The notes below the pieces were generated by a model. The model saw only the letters and a list, made by a program, of their open reading frames with translations, was not told where the DNA came from and ran no database searches. A DNA stretch of 64,000 nt, taken from positions 1-64,000 of the forward strand of contig JBLXBZ010000007.1 in the NCBI GenBank assembly GCA_048265185.1, given 5' to 3'. Both the position numbers and the translations under genes were made by a program. Position 1 is the stretch's first letter; each line of letters begins with the position of its first letter. Shown in pieces: positions 61,394 to 64,000 of this stretch. The DNA comes from JBLXBZ01 sp048265185. Its GTDB lineage: Bacteria; Pseudomonadota; Alphaproteobacteria; Rhizobiales; Stappiaceae.

Positions 61394-62212
61394 TCATTCG
61401 GATAATTCACGTGACCTGTCCGCCGCCGCCTGCACGGCCTTGGTCAAAACCGGCTGCACGCCGTCATCGGCCATAAGCACGTTCAACGCCGCAGCGGTGG
61501 TGCCGTTAGGGGATGTCACATTCTGGCGCAGAACTTCAGGCGAAAGCTCAGAGCGATACAATAACTCTCCTGCGCCCGCCACGGTCTGCCGTGCGAGCTG
61601 CGCGGCAAGCTCCGCCGGAAGCCCAGCCTCTTCCCCGGCTTTAGCCAAGGCTTCCGCAAGATAAAAAACATATGCAGGACCGGAGCCGCTGACGCCCGTC
61701 ACCGCGTCCATTAAATCTTCATCTTCAATCCACGCCGCATCGCCAATCGCGCGCATCAATTCATCCACCGTTTCGCGATGAACGGGAATGACTTGCGCAT
61801 TTGGGCAAGCCACGGACATGCCACGGCCGACTTGTGAGGGGGTGTTGGGCATTACCCGGACAATTGGGATGGCTCCAAAAAGAGCTTCAAACCGGGCCAA
61901 ACGCGTGCCCGCCGCAACAGAAAGAACCAAAGTGTCGCTGACCACCGCCGGCGCAACGGCGGGCAGCACCGCGTCCATCATCTGCGGCTTGACCGCAAGC
62001 AAAATAACAGCGGGCGAAAAAATTTCCGGCAATTCGCTAATATGGCGCACGCCATGCTTTTTCAAATAGGCGCTCATATCCGCTTCAAGGCGCGGGTCTA
62101 AAACCACCACAGAGGAAGGATCAACGCCGCGCTCCATCCAGCCGGAGAGCATCGCTCCGCCCATTTTTCCCGCGCCCACAAGCAATAATGGCCGTTCCTT
62201 TGAGAAAATCAT
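61394..62212 (-). CDS. proC: pyrroline-5-carboxylate reductase
   Basis: A 272-residue NAD(P)H-dependent enzyme, the last step of proline synthesis. Nucleotide loop LLVGAGKMGGAMLSGW at residues about 10-25, AVKPQMMDAVLP near 74, RVMPNTPSQVGRGM near 118, and the dimer-and-active-site motif TGVSGSGPAYVFYLAEAL near 168. It overlaps the upstream ybjN by four bases (ATGA), a conserved Rhizobiales pair. Confidence 0.95.
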   Translation of the reverse strand: MIFSKERPLLLVGAGKMGGAMLSGWMERGVDPSSVVVLDPRLEADMSAYLKKHGVRHISELPEIFSPAVILLAVKPQMMDAVLPAVAPAVVSDTLVLSVAAGTRLARFEALFGAIPIVRVMPNTPSQVGRGMSVACPNAQVIPVHRETVDELMRAIGDAAWIEDEDLMDAVTGVSGSGPAYVFYLAEALAKAGEEAGLPAELAAQLARQTVAGAGELLYRSELSPEVLRQNVTSPNGTTAAALNVLMADDGVQPVLTKAVQAAADRSRELSE

Positions 62213-62709
62213 GCTTCCCCCGCTGTTTCAAACAATGCGGTGTCAACCGCTTCAGACGCTGTTTTCCCAGCCCAGACTACAAATTGAAACGCCTGATAAT
62301 ATCGCTCGCAAGACTCCAGCGCGTTTGAAAACAACCCCTCAAGCTGAGCCGAAGTCGTCTCCGCGCCGCCTGCAAGCAAAAGAGATTGACGGAAAATAAC
62401 GGCGCCTTCCTTGTTCCAAAGATCAAAATGCCCCATCCACAATTGCTCATTCACCAACGCCAGCAGACGGACGACTTCCGTTTTGCGAGGATCCGGAACT
62501 TTCAAATCAAACCCGCAAGCCAAATGCAGCGCCTCCAAGTCTTCCATCCAAGAGAATGAGACGTGATAATCACACCAATGACCGGCGACGGAGATCGTAA
62601 TCTCGTCTTCGCCCGATCTCTCAAAGGCCCAATCATTGATGGCGGCGAGGTGTTCAATGGTGTCGACGGGATTTTCAGGCCGCTCGTGGTCGAATTCGAT
62701 GAGGCTCAT
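62209..62709 (-). CDS. YbjN domain-containing protein
   Basis: A 166-residue acidic cytoplasmic protein with the YbjN domain, a fold like type III secretion chaperones; in E. coli YbjN affects motility and stress traits. Here: PVDTIEHLAAINDWAFERSGEDEITISVAG near residue 16 and LLALVNEQLWMGHFDLWN near residue 82, ending in a short helical tail. A GGAGG site precedes ATG 62709. It is translationally coupled to proC. Confidence 0.9.
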   Translation of the reverse strand: MSLIEFDHERPENPVDTIEHLAAINDWAFERSGEDEITISVAGHWCDYHVSFSWMEDLEALHLACGFDLKVPDPRKTEVVRLLALVNEQLWMGHFDLWNKEGAVIFRQSLLLAGGAETTSAQLEGLFSNALESCERYYQAFQFVVWAGKTASEAVDTALFETAGEA

Positions 62710-63161
62710 GAGCGCTCCTCCAGACTGGAAGCGGTGGGTGCGAGACAGGGTCTCACATAACCGGCTCGTTGCTAACGCAACTGTTCAAACAAGGTTCTGA
62801 CGAAACCCGTCCATCGAGAGGCAAGCACAACAGAAGAAACCGCTTTGCAGAAACAACCACCATGCGACGCGTCTTCGCAGGGACAACCGCCAAAGACTTA
62901 ATCTATGCGACATCGCGACTCTAAATGTCGCGAATCCCTGATTAATAATCCTTACACAACGCTTAACATATATCCACACCCACCAAGTGGGTATGAAACA
63001 TCTGCAATTTACGAGTAAAAATTGTGGAGAATTGAATTTGCGGTAAAATCGCAAACCGTTTCACTTATTTACTCCACAACAAAAGCTATCGTTTAGCTCC
63101 GCGCCAGAAGCGCACGCGCGATCAAGGCGCGAGGGAAATCGCCGCCCCCTCGCAGCCGTGA
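62710..63161. other. intergenic region between ybjN and ubiK
   Basis: I see no supported gene in these 452 bases. An open frame on the minus strand (62785-63054) has a Trp/Cys/Arg-rich composition, no ribosome binding site and no family. A short hairpin (acccaccaagtgggt) lies near 62977-62992. The region should carry the ybjN promoter. Confidence 0.5.
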
Positions 63162-63425
63162 TCACTTATCGTCGGAGCCGGCTTTTTCAGCCTCCAACGC
63201 CGCCACCCGCGCCTCAAGCGCCTCCACAGCGTCCAGCGCGCGAACAGCCATATCCTTGACCACGTCGTAATCTTCGCGTTTCACCAGATCCATATCCGCC
63301 AGAAACCGCTCAGCCTGCGACTTGGCCGCCATCTCGACCTCACGTTTCGCGCCTTGCGCAACACCGGCGGCGTCAGTCATTAATTTCGCAAATTCATCGA
63401 GAAATCGATTTTGATCCTGCGCCAT
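63162..63425 (-). CDS. ubiK: ubiquinone biosynthesis accessory factor UbiK (BMFP family)
   Basis: An 87-residue helical protein of the UbiK/BMFP family. The first helix is amphipathic (RFLDEFAKLMTDAAGVAQG) and the C-terminal half is a coiled coil (AVEALEARVAALEAEK) that forms a trimer in relatives. UbiK helps the late ubiquinone-pathway complex with UbiJ. It stands divergent from lgt, with about 157 bases between starts. Confidence 0.92.
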   Translation of the reverse strand: MAQDQNRFLDEFAKLMTDAAGVAQGAKREVEMAAKSQAERFLADMDLVKREDYDVVKDMAVRALDAVEALEARVAALEAEKAGSDDK

Positions 63426-63582
63426 TTATCAAAACTCCAATAGAGCCTGACCATTTATGTTGAAATGGTCTTCATCTTCGCCAACATATAGCAACACCTA
63501 GGCAGGAGACGCTTTAAAAGCAAGTGGCGCTTCGCCCTCCATTGATGTGCAACCCTCGAAACTCAAGTGAGCCGTCCGCTTC

Positions 63583-64000
63583 ATGTCTCTTTTCGCGCTT
63601 CCCTTTCCAGCTATTGATCCCGTGCTGATCTCTTTCGGCCCCATCGCCGTTCGTTGGTACGCCCTGGCCTATATCGCCGGCATCCTGCTGGGATGGATTT
63701 ATATGAAGAAGCTCGTCGCGGACGCCCGATTATGGGGCGCAACGTCCCGTCCCGCCGCTTTGGACGTCGACGACTTCGTCTTTTGGGCGGCGGTGGGCAT
63801 CGTTCTCGGCGGCCGCATCGGCTATGTTCTTTTCTATAACTCGCACTACTACTTTTCTCACCCTCTGGAGATATTCGCCGTATGGTCAGGAGGCATGGCT
63901 TTTCACGGCGGATTTCTAGGCGTCGTCATCGCCATGATCTTTTACGCCCGCAGCCGCGGACTGAGATTCTGGACCTTCTTTGACTTGGCCGCCACAGCGG
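63583..64000 (+). CDS. lgt: prolipoprotein diacylglyceryl transferase, partial
   Basis: The first 139 codons of Lgt, cut by the window end. Lgt moves a diacylglyceryl group from phosphatidylglycerol to the lipobox cysteine. The start MSLFALPFPAID is followed by FGPIAVRWYALAYIAGILLGW (first helix, Arg and Tyr conserved), GGRIGYVLFY near residue 78 and WSGGMAFHGGFLG near residue 103, which holds the essential histidine. The reading frame stays open to position 64000. Confidence 0.95.
   Translation, partial: MSLFALPFPAIDPVLISFGPIAVRWYALAYIAGILLGWIYMKKLVADARLWGATSRPAALDVDDFVFWAAVGIVLGGRIGYVLFYNSHYYFSHPLEIFAVWSGGMAFHGGFLGVVIAMIFYARSRGLRFWTFFDLAATA

Noticed and set aside
62785..63054. 89-codon open frame on the minus strand
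   Set aside because: Trp/Cys/Arg-rich composition typical of chance frames, no ribosome binding site, and stops short of neighbouring genes; treated as intergenic.
1..64000. CRISPR array, insertion sequence, integron or prophage
   Set aside because: No regularly spaced repeats, no transposase, integrase or phage structural gene is present in any frame.

Overview
The window looks like a piece of a chromosome from an alphaproteobacterium of the order Hyphomicrobiales (Rhizobiales). The evidence is the family content: tandem BA14K proteins, DUF2336, DUF992, DUF1127, DUF1176, DUF1402, DUF2293 and DUF3775 proteins, an extensin-like lipoprotein, an Omp25/Omp31-like porin, a UvrB with a long N-terminal extension, and the order ubiK / ybjN / proC beside lgt. 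GC content is moderate by eye, so I do not name a genus. I see no rRNA, tRNA, insertion sequence, prophage, integron or CRISPR array. Most of the window is ordinary housekeeping sequence with small accessory islands.

Layout. Positions 1-6.1 kb hold small or envelope genes: two tiny ORFs, a DUF2336 protein, an extensin-like lipoprotein, two BA14K proteins, a secreted alpha/beta hydrolase and an azoreductase. Positions 6.2-12.1 kb, minus strand, form a methionine operon: an ArsR-methyltransferase fusion regulator, metF and metH, preceded by a perfect 18-bp palindrome that is the likely operator. Positions 12.3-24.4 kb carry ettA, a MOSC protein, an FUSC transporter, DUF2293, the divergent oxyR/katA pair, a second DUF2336 gene, a large MscS channel and a DUF992 protein. 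Positions 24.6-27.0 kb are the least recognisable part: a small membrane peptide, a 558-residue protein with four hydrophobic segments, and an 84-residue orphan, in AT-rich flanks with an inverted repeat. Positions 27.2-36.5 kb carry pirin, LysR, DUF1127, a TehB-like methyltransferase, msrP without msrQ, DUF3775, two coupled small membrane proteins, a PAS-only protein, an aspartate aminotransferase and a DUF1624 membrane protein.

Positions 36.6-42.5 kb carry uvrB, DUF1402, a metallo-beta-lactamase-fold hydrolase and a cold-shock-domain protein with a glycine-rich N-terminal half and a structured leader. Positions 42.6-47.9 kb carry a GNAT protein, rlmJ, three consecutive secreted proteins (one an RNase T2), a glutathione S-transferase and a porin. 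Positions 48.2-56.9 kb carry a Na/Ca exchanger, a pteridine-reductase-like SDR, uvrC, thymidine kinase, HlyU, a GNAT, pgsA, moaD, moaE and a Bcr/CflA pump. Positions 57.0-60.9 kb carry ilvE divergent from a marR-response regulator-histidine kinase operon, with direct and inverted repeats between them. Positions 61-64 kb carry csaA, proC, ybjN and ubiK, and lgt, which is cut by the window end.

The clearest functional themes are methionine and SAM metabolism with its own regulator, peroxide defence (oxyR/katA, with msrP and a GST elsewhere), nucleotide excision repair (uvrB and uvrC), and envelope biogenesis. The best candidates for something undescribed are the 24.9-27.0 kb orphan pair, the glycine-rich cold-shock protein with its leader, and the repeats in front of the marR-two-component operon. 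None of these is proven to be a new system.
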